Origin: Imbricaverruca yamaguchii
Taxonomy: Eukaryota; Arthropoda; Thecostraca; Neoverrucidae
DNA: 64,000 bases
Direction of reading: 5' to 3'
Assembly: GCA_034440575.1 (NCBI GenBank)
Contig: JAOTOL010001367.1
Span: 186,001-250,000 of the forward strand
Shown: piece after piece, positions 36,131 to 48,040 of the stretch
Position numbering within the stretch: position 1 is the stretch's first letter
Layout of the letters: the number at the start of each line of letters is the position of its first letter
The notes under the pieces: generated by a model
The model's database searches: none
The model's input: only the letters and a program-made list of their open reading frames with translations
Told to the model about the DNA's origin: nothing
Program-made: the position numbers and the translations under genes

Positions 36131-36347
36131 CTGTGCCGGGCTGGAGCTCCTGCGAGTGCGGCCGAGACTGCAGCACGGAGGCGGGCACCAGTCCGCTCAG
36201 CTCCGACTGGAGCAGGCGCACCTGACACAGGTCGGCCGCCGGCGGCGAGCCGGGGCCGCAGTCGAGCACCTCCACCTGCTGGCCGCGCGACACCGAGATC
36301 TCGCCGGCCGCCTGCGCCGTGTAGTCCGACACCACCCAGGTCACCTC
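36131..36347 (-). CDS. Internal exon encoding an SH3 domain
   Basis: Minus-strand exon of 217 bp between an acceptor (CCCTGTCGGCAG|GAGGTG) and a donor (GGCACAG|GTCAGT). It encodes 72 residues plus one base. Reading from the first codon: an ALYDY-like strand VVSDYTAQ (5-12), GEISVSRGQQVEVLD (15-29; RT loop end and strand b, with the usual E and RG turn), DLCQVRL (39-45; the place of the WW strand, here without tryptophan) and GLVPASVL (52-59; the conserved G-PxxxL strand). This order and spacing is that of SH3 domains, which bind proline-rich peptides in signalling and cytoskeletal proteins. Loss of WW and a long n-Src loop recall SH3 domains of Dbl-family Rho-GEFs such as Trio or Kalirin, but that link is a guess. 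CpG-rich codon use agrees with expression in this genome. No partner exon is certain. The downstream intron opens with the duplicated-donor minisatellite. Confidence 0.75.
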
Positions 36348-36462
36348 CTGCCGACAGGGCCAGCCGGGTCAGGTCACCGCCGCCTCGCACGGCCACACAG
36401 CGGCACCGCCGACACTCGGGTCACACCGGGCAGCCGCGGGCGTCGTGTCACCCTGGCCCCCT

Positions 36463-37640
36463 GACCTTACACACGGCACACACACACTCACACGCCACCC
36501 TGGTGCCCTGACCTTACACACGGCACATACGGCACATACACAGACATGTCACCCTGGTCCCCTGACCTTACACACGGCACACACGGCTCATACACAGACA
36601 CGCCACGCTGGTCCCCTGACCTTACACACGGCACATACACACTCACACGCCACCATGGCCCCCTGACCTTACACACGGCACACACACACAAACGCGCCAC
36701 TATGGCCCCCTGACCTTACACACGGCACATACACACTCACACGCTACCCTGGCCCCCTGACCTTACACACGGCACACACACACTCACACGCTACCCTGGT
36801 GCCCTGACCTTACACACGGCACACACACACACACTCACACGCCACCCTGGTGCCCTGACCTTACACACAGCACACGCGGCACATACACACACACGCCACC
36901 CTGGCCCCTGACCTTACACACGGCACACATGGCACATACACAGACACGCCACCATGGCCCCCTGACCTTACACACGGCACACATGGCACATACACAGACA
37001 CGCCACCATGGCCCCCTGACCTTACACACGGCACATACACACTCACACGCCACCCTGGCCCCCTGACCTTACACACGGCACACACACACACAGACACGCC
37101 ACCCTGGTGCCCTGACCTTACACACGGCACACACACACACACACGCCACCCTGGCCCCTGACCTTCACACGGCACACACGGCACACACACACACGCCACC
37201 TGGCCCCTGACCTTACACACGCACACCACAACACCACACGCCACCCTGGTCCCTGACCTTAACACACGGACACATACACAGACACGCCACCATGGTGCCC
37301 TGACCTTACACACGGCACACATACACAGACACGCCACCCTGGTGCCCTGACCTTACACACAGCACACACGGCACATACACAGACAAGCCACCCTGGTGCC
37401 CTGACCTTACACACGGCACACACACACAGACACGCCACCCTGGTGCCCTGACCTTACACACAGCACACACGGCACATACACACACCACCACTTGGCCCCT
37501 GACCTTACACACAGCACACACACACACACACAGCCACCATGGCCCCTTGATCTTACACACGGCACACACACAGACACACACACACACGCTACCCTGGCAC
37601 CATGACCTTACACACGGCACACACACGACACCCTGGTCCC
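36463..37640. repeat. Minisatellite, ~40-60-bp units, ~24 copies
   Basis: Units: CCCTGACCTTACACACGGCA, then an (AC)n segment of variable length, then ACGCCACCCTGGTGC or ACCATGGCCC. Length variation is mostly in the AC tract and a CACATACACAGAC insert. Lies immediately upstream (minus sense) of the SH3 exon, probably in its upstream intron. Confidence 0.95.
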
Positions 37641-40600
37641 CTGTTATGCCAGCGGCCCTGACCCACCATACGGCACACACTCTCACACGGTTGCCGGCCG
37701 GCCGACTATCTGGCCTCCTCAAGAGCTCATCCACTGCACTGGCTGCATGGCGCACATCACTATCAGCCATTCACAGTGCGAGCCAACTAGACGGCAATCA
37801 TTCACCGATGGCACAACTTCGAGAGAAAGAGATACGGCTGCACTACTCGGACGAGTGGGCTAGCCGGGCAACACAGATATCGCGTCTGACATTGCCAGAT
37901 CGGTTGACTGCCAATGGAGGGCAGCGAACTGCTGTACCAGCGACAGTAATACCGCCAAACGCACAGGAATTCAAAAATGCAAAATGCAAAAATTAGGCGA
38001 CGTGTGCGAAATAAGCCTGTCATCGTAAACAATAAATGTCATTGCATCGCTTTACGACGCACTCGACTACTTAGTGCTGTAGCGTCGCCAGCCTCTCGCG
38101 CTTCCTCGTCGTGAGTGGGGGGTGGGTCTGGGTGGGGGGGGGGGGGGCTCGGTCATTCCGCCGGCTGTGGAATTCCAACCGAGGATTTCGCAATCGGGAG
38201 CTGAAGGCCGACTCAGGTAGAGTATCTCCGACCTTTATAGTTCAGGGTACGCAGATCAAATAAATTTACAACTTTGGACGAATAGAAGATCATCCTCACG
38301 TTGATATACGCATCCTCTACCTGTTTTGAAATGATTAATTTGTGATATTTGAAAACACCGCAAGAGTGAACACAAGCATGCAAGGTGTTTCCCTTCGGCT
38401 CCTTGGGCGTCCCACCGTGCACGAGAATCCTGCTGTGGGAATGGCACAGTCCCGCGGACAGGAGGACGCCAGGCGCCCGAGGAGCTATACGGAGCAGGCG
38501 GCGCCTTCGTACGCCACGGGCAGGGAGACCGTACTAGCAACGCGGCCCACCCCTGACCCCAGCCGGCCGGTCCGGCAGACGCCGGAAAGAGACCCTGGCC
38601 TCAGCCTGGGGCGACTCGACATTTGCCCGTATCGAGCCCTACGGACCCGCCCGCCCCTCCGGGATATCGGGACCAAAGAGACATGCTGCTCCCTCGTCAC
38701 AGCACGCACCGTGCGACGGGAGACCTCAACCTCCAGGACTCCGTCGAATCCGGGGCACGGGCCGACTACGACAAAACTGAGCCGACGGGTAAACCGGGAG
38801 AAGCTGGCCTACCCGCTGATGGGTCATGGGATGGGTCATTGTTGCGGGGATGGAAGGACAAAAGCAGGGACATTGACAGCGAATGGACCATGGGACGGGG
38901 CGGGACAGGATACACAGTCAGGGTCCGCGTGTCCGCCACGCGCGTCACCACCCGCTTCTGACGCCGCTGCTGACGCCGCTGCTGACGTCGGCGATCATCA
39001 CTGTGCGGCACTAATCGCAGGAAACTACGCCTGGAGAGGCAACGTAGCAGTAACGGCTCAGCCAAGCGCGAGCCGGCTCCTAAGTGTCAAGGATCGCCAG
39101 CTGTGACGCACATGGTGACGTCGGCACTCGTCACCGTGTCACCCCCCGTAACGTCTGGCACGCGTCCCAGGACGACAGGCCAAGCTGAGGCCCGGTCACA
39201 GCAGTGTACGGCATCGGCGAGAACCGACACACACACGTCACAGGCCATCCGTGCAATAATAATAGGCTGCACAGGTGTGTCATGCGCATACATGTATGTT
39301 ATACATACCCACACACACATGCACACATATACTAACGTCTGGATAACGTCCGGATAATAGTGCCTAGGTAGTAGTGTCATGTAGTAGTGGTGATAGTGGT
39401 GTCGAGTAGTAATGTCAGGAGCACAAGTCTCTTGGTGACAATGGCCATACCTGCAAATGGGACATCTGTCCCCTTGTCATTAAATTGTCTTGCAATGACC
39501 GGAACAGCACGCCGTCAGCACGGACAGGGACAGCGCGTCATCAATATGGGCTGGGACAGCGAGTCTTGGTCAGTGGCCAGCAAATTTATGCTTTTGCGTG
39601 GTGAAAATACCAAAGTTTCTCGTTCCATCTAGTGTATTGTTGGGTGTTAGGGGAGGCCCCCCCCCCCCTTGGCTGCGCCTCTTGCCTCGGCCATTAAGCG
39701 CTCGGCGGCCCTCGCGACCACTGCGCGGGCTACCTGCGGCCGACTCGACAGCCCTGCAGTTTCGACACACGTCCGGCAGGGCGGCGCCACAGTCGGCGTC
39801 GGCCGCCCGGCGCTCGCAGCGCCGCTTACGCTGCCTCAGCGTGCCGACCGCCGCGGCGGCGACTGTTGGCGACGGCAGTCGGGCCGCCGCGGCTGCCAAC
39901 CGGCACAACAGCGCCGCCGACCGATCGGCGCCGCCGCCAACGGCGCGCGCCTGTCACAGTGCGTCCGTCCACCTGCCAGCCGCCCGGCCCGTGTCACTCC
40001 CACCCCGAGGGCGCGCTACTCTACAACAGCACAGGCGGACAGCTTCTGACTGACAAACGAGACCGGCGCCTCAATAAAGCTGCCGTGCAGCGTGTGCTAC
40101 CGCGCCACGACGTATGGCACGGCAGTGAGTCTTGGAGCATGTTTCTTGTCCTCGGAGCATGTTTTGCTGTTGTGGTGATTGCTGCACTTTAACGGGGACG
40201 GCGGTGCATCATGACAGGACGGGGTACTCGGCGGTCGCGGGCCACAGGTGCGGTAGCCGCGTGCGGGAACTGGAGCGCTCCATCGCCAGTTCGGGAGGCG
40301 GACGGGGAATGTTCACTTCCGGACAGGTTGTCCTCAGCCACTCCTTCCCTTCCAATATTCCAATAACAAATCCAATAATCGAGGTAATATTTCCCTGATT
40401 GCACCAGTTTATACCGTGGAACACCAGACACCGGTTGAAATACATGTATACTATATGTATCCAGCAGTCCGACGATCGAGCATCATATTGTAAAATTGGT
40501 TGGGGAACAAATATCAATCTTGATGGGCAAAGCTGCCTAGATAGCCATTTTTGTTAAGCGTACGCACAGTGGTCCAATGGTCAAACCGCGCCGTCTTTTC

Positions 40601-41899
40601 GGGCAGATCCTCACACCACGTCTTAGGGGTTCTGTCATTCCCCTATAATCTCTAAACTAAATGCATGCAAATTAAAGTGGTGTCATCGGAAAGCGCTCGA
40701 CGAGTGTGGCCCGAAACCACCCTCAAAATTGTCTCCCATAAAAAGTGACGTCATTAGGGAGTCTATGGGACCTCGACTAACGTAATGTTTTTGGCTCTGG
40801 AGAGTTCACGTTGAAGTAGATTTTAAGAAATAATTACTTGTAATCGGAAAAGGAAGACGAAATCGGCCATGGCTACAAAATATTACCCTACCCCAAAATG
40901 AACATTTTAAGTTTTGGAACATTTCAACACTTCCGGTTATAGACTCGTGTATTTTACTTCCTAATTGGTAGGGCGTACTGGGAAGGGTTGGTTTCACGTA
41001 ATTTTCCTTCATAAAAATTTCTAATTTAGCTAGAATCTTCGACTTTTAACCCTTATCGGCAAATATGCAACACACGTAAGTCATCAGAAACGAGACAAAA
41101 ATCAAAATTCCCCTGGTGCGTTTTGCTGCATCCCTAAAGATAAACAAATGTTGGCAGTTTCGTTCCAAATAACTATCTGTTACAGCGTGACGACTGGCTG
41201 AACATTTTTGGGGTGATCTCACTTGACTTTAAACAACTCGGTGACCGTAGATCACCTGGCCTCAAAACATGTAAACAACATGCAAATGATGGAAAAAACC
41301 CCAAATTTTCGCCGCCCCCCCCCGCCTCTTTTCTGAGGGGGTGTAAAATATCCTCCGGGCGTTAAGCTTAATAACTCCGAGACATCCGAGGGTTAAGCTT
41401 CAGCCTGATTGGGGAAAGGGGCAGACAAATAATTGCGATGGTTTATGGCGATCCATAGCGCACATAAAGTGACATCCTTGGTTCAAATGCATCAACGGCA
41501 ACACCGGATGACACACAGCACACAAACTAAAGACCATAGTTGTCCGTTCAGTATCCGAAAACCAACGGCCGTGTTGCGCGACACTGGTCGATCACAAAGG
41601 CTCCGGTGGCGCCGGCGGGAGCGGCTCGTTTCCACTAATCGACAACAGATGTCTCTGGCGGCGGGCGGCGGGCGGCGGGCGCGGGCGGCGGCGCCGGGAT
41701 GACAGACGCCAGCCGACTCTTCTCGGTCGCCGCTGCCGACGAAAATACGGCGGCAGATCGTTCGCGGGCAACCGCCGGCGTCGCCACTCATGCCAGCTCC
41801 AACAATAACGAGGCATCGCGACAGAAATAGAGAGCACACAGTGGCCGCCTCGAAACAGCGAAGATCCGTGCCGCCTCTGTGTCGCCGGGCGTGCCAGCC
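37641..41899. other. Long unique region, no gene supported
   Basis: Holds a G-run at about 38140-38149, CpG-rich blocks at 38400-39110 and 39650-40070, an (AC)n run at 39308-39330, and AT-rich sequence from 40380 to 41400. A minus-strand Cys-rich stretch at about 39735-39870 has a GCAG|GTAGCC donor-like end but no convincing acceptor. A plus-strand 254-codon frame (38342-39106) has no recognisable domain. Confidence 0.45.
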
Positions 41900-42335
41900 T
41901 TGCACCGGCAGTATGGCAATGTGACGAGGCTGGGCCACCGGCCCCGCACCAGTGGGGAAATATGGTGCAAACAGAACACTGACGCCACCTCGACTGGACA
42001 CACCGCCACCGTACCAGTGTGGCAATAAGGTGCAAACAAAACGCAGAAGCCTCTGACCGGGCACACCGACCCGGCACCAGTATGCCAATATGGTGCAAAC
42101 AGAACACTGACGCTACCTCGACTGAACACACCGGCACCGCACAAGTGTGCCAATATGGTGCAAATAGAAAACAGACGACACCTCGACTGGACACACAGTG
42201 CGGCAATATGGTCTCAACAGAACACAGAAGCCTCTTTGACCGGGCACACCGCCCCGGCACCGGTGTAGCAGCATGGTGCAAACAGAACACAGACGCCACC
42301 TCGACCGGGGACACCGACCCTGCATCAGTGTAACA
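41900..42335. repeat. ~64-bp minisatellite, ~7 copies
   Basis: Recurring CCAATATGGTGCAAACAGAA and CGCCACCTCGACTGGACACA; spacing about 63-65 bp (41964, 42029, 42092, 42157), with one shorter unit near 42211. Position of ATGGTGCAAAC is well kept. Confidence 0.93.
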
Positions 42336-42758
42336 ATCTACGCAATATGATGTATATGTTGCCAATAATATGGTGCGGACACAACACGGGCACCACCTCA
42401 GCCGAGCGCCCGGGAAGGCCAGCGCCAGTGGGCCGGAACACCGTGGTGCGGCACGCATCAGTGGCCGACGCGTGCGAAATTGGGCCGGCCTTTCCGCTCG
42501 ATGTGTGGCTGCGTTGCGTCGGCGGCGGCAGGCCGACGCGTTTCGACGGCGAGCTTTGCAACCGTGACAGCATCGTGGAATTAGGGGGCAACATCTATTG
42601 AAAGCACAATGAGAATATGAAGGTCATTGTCTGTGGCAAAAGTCATCGGGCATGTGCATCGTGACACTACTACATGTCGCGAGCCTTTCTTTGTCTGTTC
42701 AGACAAGATTCAGTGCAACAACCGCTGCTGCTTTAAAACGACACATTCTCGCACAGAC

Positions 42759-42920
42759 GGCGGTGGTCGTTGTTGGTTTTACAACACGTCGGCCGTCGAG
42801 TTATGTAGCGTCGCCAATTGCCCACGATTGATCGCGGTCGAAGAGTAGCGACAGGTGAGACTCGAACCCGCAATATTTGGATTCTGAGACGGCCAACTTA
42901 CGCCTAGACTACTAGTCCCT
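42759..42920 (-). mobile_element. tRNA-derived SINE, copy 6, perfect 13-bp TSD
   Basis: Minus-strand full-length copy lying exactly between two TTCTCGCACAGAC repeats (42746-42758 and 42921-42933). Head retains TCTAGGCGTAAG (A-box region) and GAGTCTCACC. The central CCAATC segment is altered (CAATCGTGGG on the sense strand). The clean TSD defines the ends of the family. Confidence 0.93.
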
Positions 42921-43981
42921 TTCTCGCACAGACACACCCGTGTGCAAGACGGCGGAGATGTTTAACGCGCCAAGGACGTCTTGGAGTCTACCGGAAGGCG
43001 AGCTCTCCAATCTGATGGAAGCCGACCAGACTGGCGGGCATGCGGTACCGCGCGGCGGAGATGAGCAGGTCTGGCACGCCATCATCCAGCTGGCAGTTTG
43101 CGGTTCACTCGGCGTTTACTCAGCCGATTGCATCCGTCCGGCAGACTGATGGGCAGTCAGCTCTGACTGACGCAGCCAGTGTGAGCCGGTCCGAGGGAGA
43201 CATCTAACCCGCGCTACCGGCGGCAAAATCAGCTTCGTACCTCCTATCGAAACACCGACACACGGAGTCTCACCTCAGCAACAATTTCGGCTTGTGAGAA
43301 GCATGCAACTGTCGCTGGACATGCGCTCAACGTGTAGCGGAGGAAAATATCTTTCTATGAATATGAACTGAAGCGAAATAAGGACACAAAGCTATACCAT
43401 CAGCATATTCTTGCCAAAACCTTTAGTAGTCGTATACAAACTTAAACTGAACCTTACCCTACCTTCTTCATACACTGAGAAGATAAATGAGGTCATGCGA
43501 CCTGAATCCAGTCAGCCTCCAACAATCAGGCGAAGCTCCGCGGCGGATACACGTCCTGAGCCCAGTCAACCTTCAACAGCCAGGCAGAACATCGCAGAGG
43601 ATACACGATGTGACGTCACTAGATCCCACATTAAACAATACCGGGAATCCAACGGCTAGCATATGCCGATGACGTCACCAGCGTAATGGATTAGCCGCCT
43701 TTCAACAAACCTGTGAACGTGCGCTTTGACCAGGTTCAAGGTTCACCGGAAACCTTCCGTAACTCGTGCAGCCCCGGTATTGATGCAGCCCAACTGTGAC
43801 GTAGACAAACACTGCGATCGCAACTTCACAGCATCAACAGCTGAGCCGTCCATCCGGCGATACAACAGACCACTACCGACCAGCGGCTAGCCCCGCACAG
43901 CTGTGCGACCTCGACGCCACGGAGAGCAGCCGGATCCAACTATGAGGCGGCCCGGCTGCGGGTCAACTCTCCTAATTCGTA

Positions 43982-44035
43982 TGGGCGCTGTATAACAACT
44001 GCAGTTGATGCGCCCTAAAACCCAAATAACTAACT
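43982..44035 (+). mobile_element. Ultra-short retroposon (54 bp) with 17-bp TSD
   Basis: Inserted between perfect 17-bp repeats AACTCTCCTAATTCGTA (43965-43981 and 44036-44052). Reads TGGGCGCTGTATAACAAC, then TGCAGTTGATGCGCCC, then TAAAACCCAAATAACTAACT. GGGCGC and GCGCCC can pair around a CAACTGCAGTTG palindrome, giving a compact stem-loop followed by a (TAAC)n-type tail. Confidence 0.85.
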
Positions 44036-44898
44036 AACTCTCCTAATTCGTAAAACCTGTCGTCTACAGAATCGCCGGTGACCAAGCTGGAAGCGGAACG
44101 GACACAGCTCGGGCCGAATCTCCGCCGGGTCGATTGGCTGTGATCAGTGGGCCGGCTATCCCTGATCGGTGAGCTGGTAATCTATAATCAATGGGCCGGC
44201 AGCCCCAAATTAAAGGGTTGCTTGCTCCCGGCCAGCGGATCGTTAGAGCCGCGTTCGCTCGCGATCCAGGATCAGTGGATCGTTAGACCGTCATCCGCTG
44301 GTGGGAAAGCTGGGAGCGGATGAAAAAGTTGGTGGCTCCGGATCAGTGGATCGTTAGACTGGCATCCGCTGGTGGTCCCAGATCAGTGGATCAGCGGTTC
44401 ATGAAGAGCAAGAAATCACGAAATCTATAATAATTTAATGGACATGTTTACTTGAAGATCTGCATCTTGGATCTCAAAAGAAACAAATCACGACCAAATT
44501 AGGCACTTCTACACTGCAAAACACTTATAACAATCCACTATAGCCCAAACCGGTGGGTTTTACTCCACAGGTTTGACATATAAAACGGCGAGTTGCAGGT
44601 TGATCACGTCAATGAGGTTGAAGAACCATTCCACGCCAATGGCAGACGCGTAAACAAAACTGCAAATTTGCGTCACGATGTCGGCGACGTACACCGTGAT
44701 CGCTACAGATCCATGTTACCCATATCATCCCTAAGTATTATATACCACAAGTCATCATCCCTAGCGCCGCCCTGATTCGCCTCAGGACGACTCCTCGGTG
44801 TACATGTGTACGTGGTGGGGGGGGGGGGACACGTGCCGGAGGGTGGCTTCAGGCGGCTCTGTACAAGCGCAGACGCCGCGTGGCCACCTGACGCAGCG

Positions 44899-45174
44899 CT
44901 ACGGTGTCGGCAGGGCGCGCGCTCGTCGGCCGCTGTTGTGCAGAGCCGACGGCGAACCAGCCAAGAGCAAAGCTTGCCGTACCGACATGGCCATAGCCTC
45001 CAGAGTTGGCGACCAGCCGCGCTGCGAAGCGAACAGCGTGCTGCTCTCGGCTGGCGTGACGGTGAGCAGCCGCTCCCCACACGAATAGGTAGGGCCGACC
45101 ACAGGGAAGACTTTCACCTGAACAGTGGCGATATCGAACGTGAAGTATGACCGGATCCTAGAAAGGGACTGCAT
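44899..45174 (-). CDS. Possible exon, unrecognised
   Basis: Minus-strand open frame of 91 codons. Its middle part (VKVFPVVGPTYSCGERLLTV, then a serine-rich linker, then GWSPTLEAMAMSVRQALL) looks like folded-protein sequence rather than repeat or composition noise. An acceptor-like CCACTGTTCAG|GTG at 45118-45117 would start an exon there. The frame ends at a stop after ALPTP; no donor is convincing, so this could be a terminal exon, a pseudogene or chance. The W-x-P-x-L pattern faintly recalls E2-like folds, but I would not assign that. Confidence 0.22.
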   Translation of the reverse strand: MQSLSRIRSYFTFDIATVQVKVFPVVGPTYSCGERLLTVTPAESSTLFASQRGWSPTLEAMAMSVRQALLLAGSPSALHNSGRRARALPTP

Positions 45175-45367
45175 TCGTCATCGGCCAAACATGAACAGAG
45201 CTGAGCCCATGACGGATCCCCGAGCGACACCTTGTGCCACGGGATGACTACTGGTCTCGCCACGGACCGCTTCATTGATTACTGAGGCTTGCCATGGACC
45301 GCTTGAATGATTATTGGGGCTTGCCACGGACCGCTTGGAGACGACCGGATATGTAACCGATCAACCA

Positions 45368-45560
45368 ACCAGACGACACCCCGTACCACCCAAGCTGGCT
45401 GAACGGCCTCGAGTGTCGACGTTGCCGAACGCCTTGTCCACGTCGATCGGTCGTAATTGTTGAACCGGCCAGACGACACCCCACACCAGCCAAACTCGCT
45501 CCGCGGCATCGAGTGGTCGACGTTATCGAACGCCTTGCTCACGTCGATGGACGTCAACGG
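45368..45560. repeat. 100-bp tandem duplication of the RT motif A segment
   Basis: CAGACGACACCCC occurs at 45370 and 45470; the two copies continue through CGTCGATSGRCG with about 80% identity. Both copies encode a D-V-x-K-A-F-x-N-V-D peptide on the minus strand. Confidence 0.85.
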
Positions 45561-45599
45561 GGCTAATCTGCCATCATTGATCCCACCGGCCACCCATCA

Positions 45600-46035
45600 A
45601 GCAGCACCGAGCACGGCATCTGTGTCCAAATGAAGGAAGCCGATAGGCGCATTGATTCACCGGTCACTCATCACACAACACCGAGCACGGCATCTGTGTC
45701 CAAATGAAGGAAGCCGATAGGCGCATTGATTCACCGGTCACTCATCACACGACACCGAGCACGGCATCTGTGTCCAAATGAAGGAAGCCGATAGGCGCAT
45801 TGATTCACCGGACACTCATCACACAACACCGAGCACGGCATCTGTGTCCAAATGAAGGAGGCACGGCATCTGTGTCCAAATGAAGGAAGCCGATAGGCGC
45901 ATTGATTCACCGGTCACTCATCACACGACACCGAGCACGGCATCTGTGTCCAAATGAAGGAAGCCGATAGGCGCATTGATTCACCGGACACTCATCACAC
46001 GACACCGAGCACGGCATCTGTGTCCAAATAAGGGA
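45600..46035. repeat. 74-bp tandem repeat inside the RT remnant, ~6 copies
   Basis: Units of CACCGAGCACGGCATCTGTG, CCAAATGAAGGAAGCCGATA and GGCGCATTGATTCACCGGTC. Spacing 74 bp (45661, 45735), one unit truncated at 45858. Copies are nearly identical, so amplification is recent relative to the decay of the RT. Confidence 0.93.
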
Positions 46036-46296
46036 GGGATCTGCCATCACTGACCACACCGGCCACGCATCGAAATTCACCGACCGAGCACGGCATCTGC
46101 GTTCGAGTGAAGGAAGACGATAGGCGGATGGGAAAGCAGTGTTTCTATGATTTGGGACAATATCGACAGAACATCGGCAGGCTGGGGTTGGTGATTGTGG
46201 GCTGGAACGCATCAACTGCGTGGGTTATACCGCGCTGGCGTTGGTGATGTTGCCCGACTTGTGGATAACAGTAACGATGACAGCATTCCGGGAGCC

Positions 46297-48040
46297 CTCT
46301 GTGGTAAACAAGTAAATGAACACAATAATTAATTCAACGAACCCCATTTATAGTTTGATAGTTATCGGGCAAATGCTCCTGGACACCACGGGCAACCACC
46401 TTCTGCTACGTTCCGTGAATGTGCAATGTGATTAGGCTTCGTATCTTGATACTCTTTATGACGCAGTAGATTCATCATGGAGAAAACGTTAATGTACTTC
46501 GTAGGACTTGTTCGGCCACAAACAGCAAAGGTGACGAGATGATGATTAGGCACCACAAGAAGCATTATATGGGAGTACCAATGAGCACCGGACGATCCAG
46601 AAAATTGAGTTTGACTTAACTAGAGCGGGACATGCAACGAACAAATTATCGGATGTGTGTTATAAAGTGTAGGTACCTCACGGTGTAGCCATCCGACCCA
46701 CTGCTTACCCATTGGTCGGTCCATACCCCGACACCATTTTTTTTACCACTCCACCACTGCGTGCCTTCAGACAAGTGTAAGCCCATATCTCCAGTTATTC
46801 AATTGTAGCTCGAATAGAGACAGGGGAAGGGGCATGCCCTCGAATCCCGATCAAAACCCACGTCCGCAGACTGATTTGTGACGTATGTCCAGGTCTATAG
46901 ACCGTATAACTCAGTACGCCATTGACTCATAACTCATGTAACCTTGATAACAGAAGCTAAAACAAACAATCCTCAAAGGTCTGAACACAAATCGACTTAG
47001 ATACGAATTTTCATTTTCCGGGCGGCGAGGGCTGTTTCGGCGGCTTCACCACATCCCTGACACTCAGCGATTTGAGCGCCCACAAGCATTGGGAAAACCT
47101 TCACTCCCGACTAAGGCCTCGGCGGCGCCAAGGTTTACTGTGTGATCCGACTACCGACGGGTCGATGCTGCGCGGCGCTAATGAAGCCGAACACAACAGG
47201 CGCGGCCGGCCGGCCGGTGATTATATGCGCTGGTCTGAGTGCCATCGGTAAGTGACACTTCATGCGCCAACACCGGCCAACTGAGCGCTTAATCGGTGTC
47301 GGCGAGGCCAGCGCCAACACCCGCACGCACTGCGCGCCGAACCACGGAATACAAATCGACGCCCGACTGCCTGATGCGGACACAGACGCGTCCGCTTCCA
47401 CGGTCGCAGCCGATCGCACGGGAAGTCCACCGTCGGCTGATCGGCGTGCCGGCGACCTCCGACCGGGGCCGGCGATCCTCGATCAGAGCCGGCGATCTCC
47501 GACACTGCCGAATCGGCGATCCTCGATCGGGACCGGCGTTGCGCGACTGAGCTGGAGGCGAGGCTCGCCACTCCCGGGAGTCGCCCGTAACAATTCCCAC
47601 GGCATCTGCGCCGCTCTCAGCTCCGCGAACGCGAGACGAGCGGAAATCACTGGAGAGTTGGCACGCGGCCAGCGTTCCCACTGTAAATGCGGGCAGACCC
47701 GCACTCGGTCAGCTTCCCAGTGGAGGCCAGACGACGGTTCGCATGAGGAATCTATGGGGTGCCGCACGAACGCACGCAACAGCTAAAGGCGCAGTGCCGT
47801 CGAATCTCCGCGTAATCAACTGGCAGTCTGATTTCCTTCGGTGTTTACATAGCCACGCGCCTCTAAGCATGCATGCAGAGCTGACGTGATTTCGTAGGTG
47901 ATAATTTACCAAGTTACGCTGCTGCGAGCAGAAATAAAAAGTGCAATTTCTCCCTGTGGCTGCGCTAGACACGCAGGAGCACAAATCAAGCGGATTACCT
48001 TTTAGCCACCAGGGACGGATGACAAACGCCCACTACAGTG
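46297..48040. other. Unique region, no gene supported
   Basis: AT-rich to about 47000, then GC-rich with a threefold short repeat GGCGATCCTCGATC near 47470-47530. No exon recognised. Confidence 0.45.

Larger units (their letters stand above)
42336..44890. other. Unique region with one SINE and one short retroposon
   Basis: Apart from the two mobile elements listed, there is a loose repeat of GATCAGTGGATCGTTAGA near 44238-44400 (3-4 copies) and a G-run at about 44817-44828. No gene seen. Confidence 0.45.
45262..46296 (-). pseudogene. Non-LTR retrotransposon reverse transcriptase remnant, expanded by internal tandem repeats
   Basis: Two RT landmarks survive in order on the minus strand. At 46228-46296 the frame GSRNAVIVTVIHKSGN, then ITNASAV and a stop, matches the N-terminal RT block (W..A.ITPI.KKGD....NYRPI). 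At about 45545-45525 DVSKAFD, within LTSIDVSKAFDNVDHS, is RT motif A with its catalytic Asp. Functional elements have these roughly 70-100 residues apart; here they are about 700 bp apart because a 74-bp segment (45600-46035) has been amplified about six times. Motif A is itself duplicated 100 bp away (DVDKAFGNVD at about 45445-45416), and a 38-bp repeat follows (45262-45335). The YxDD block, endonuclease and 3' end are not seen. Stops and frame changes show it is dead. Confidence 0.75.

Noticed and set aside
37630..37772. Minus-strand peptide MADSDVRHAASAVDELLRRP upstream of the SH3 exon
   Set aside because: A stop lies directly before the ATG, Kozak context is poor and the donor is weak; not enough to call an exon.
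39735..39870. Cys-rich minus-strand exon candidate (QRKRRCERRAADADCG region)
   Set aside because: A GCAG|GTAGCC donor exists, but the acceptor is weak and a second frame is equally open in this CpG-rich block.
40566..40640. tRNA gene (GTGGTCCAATGGTCAAAC looks like a D-arm/A-box)
   Set aside because: No matching B-box at the right distance and no acceptor stem pairing.
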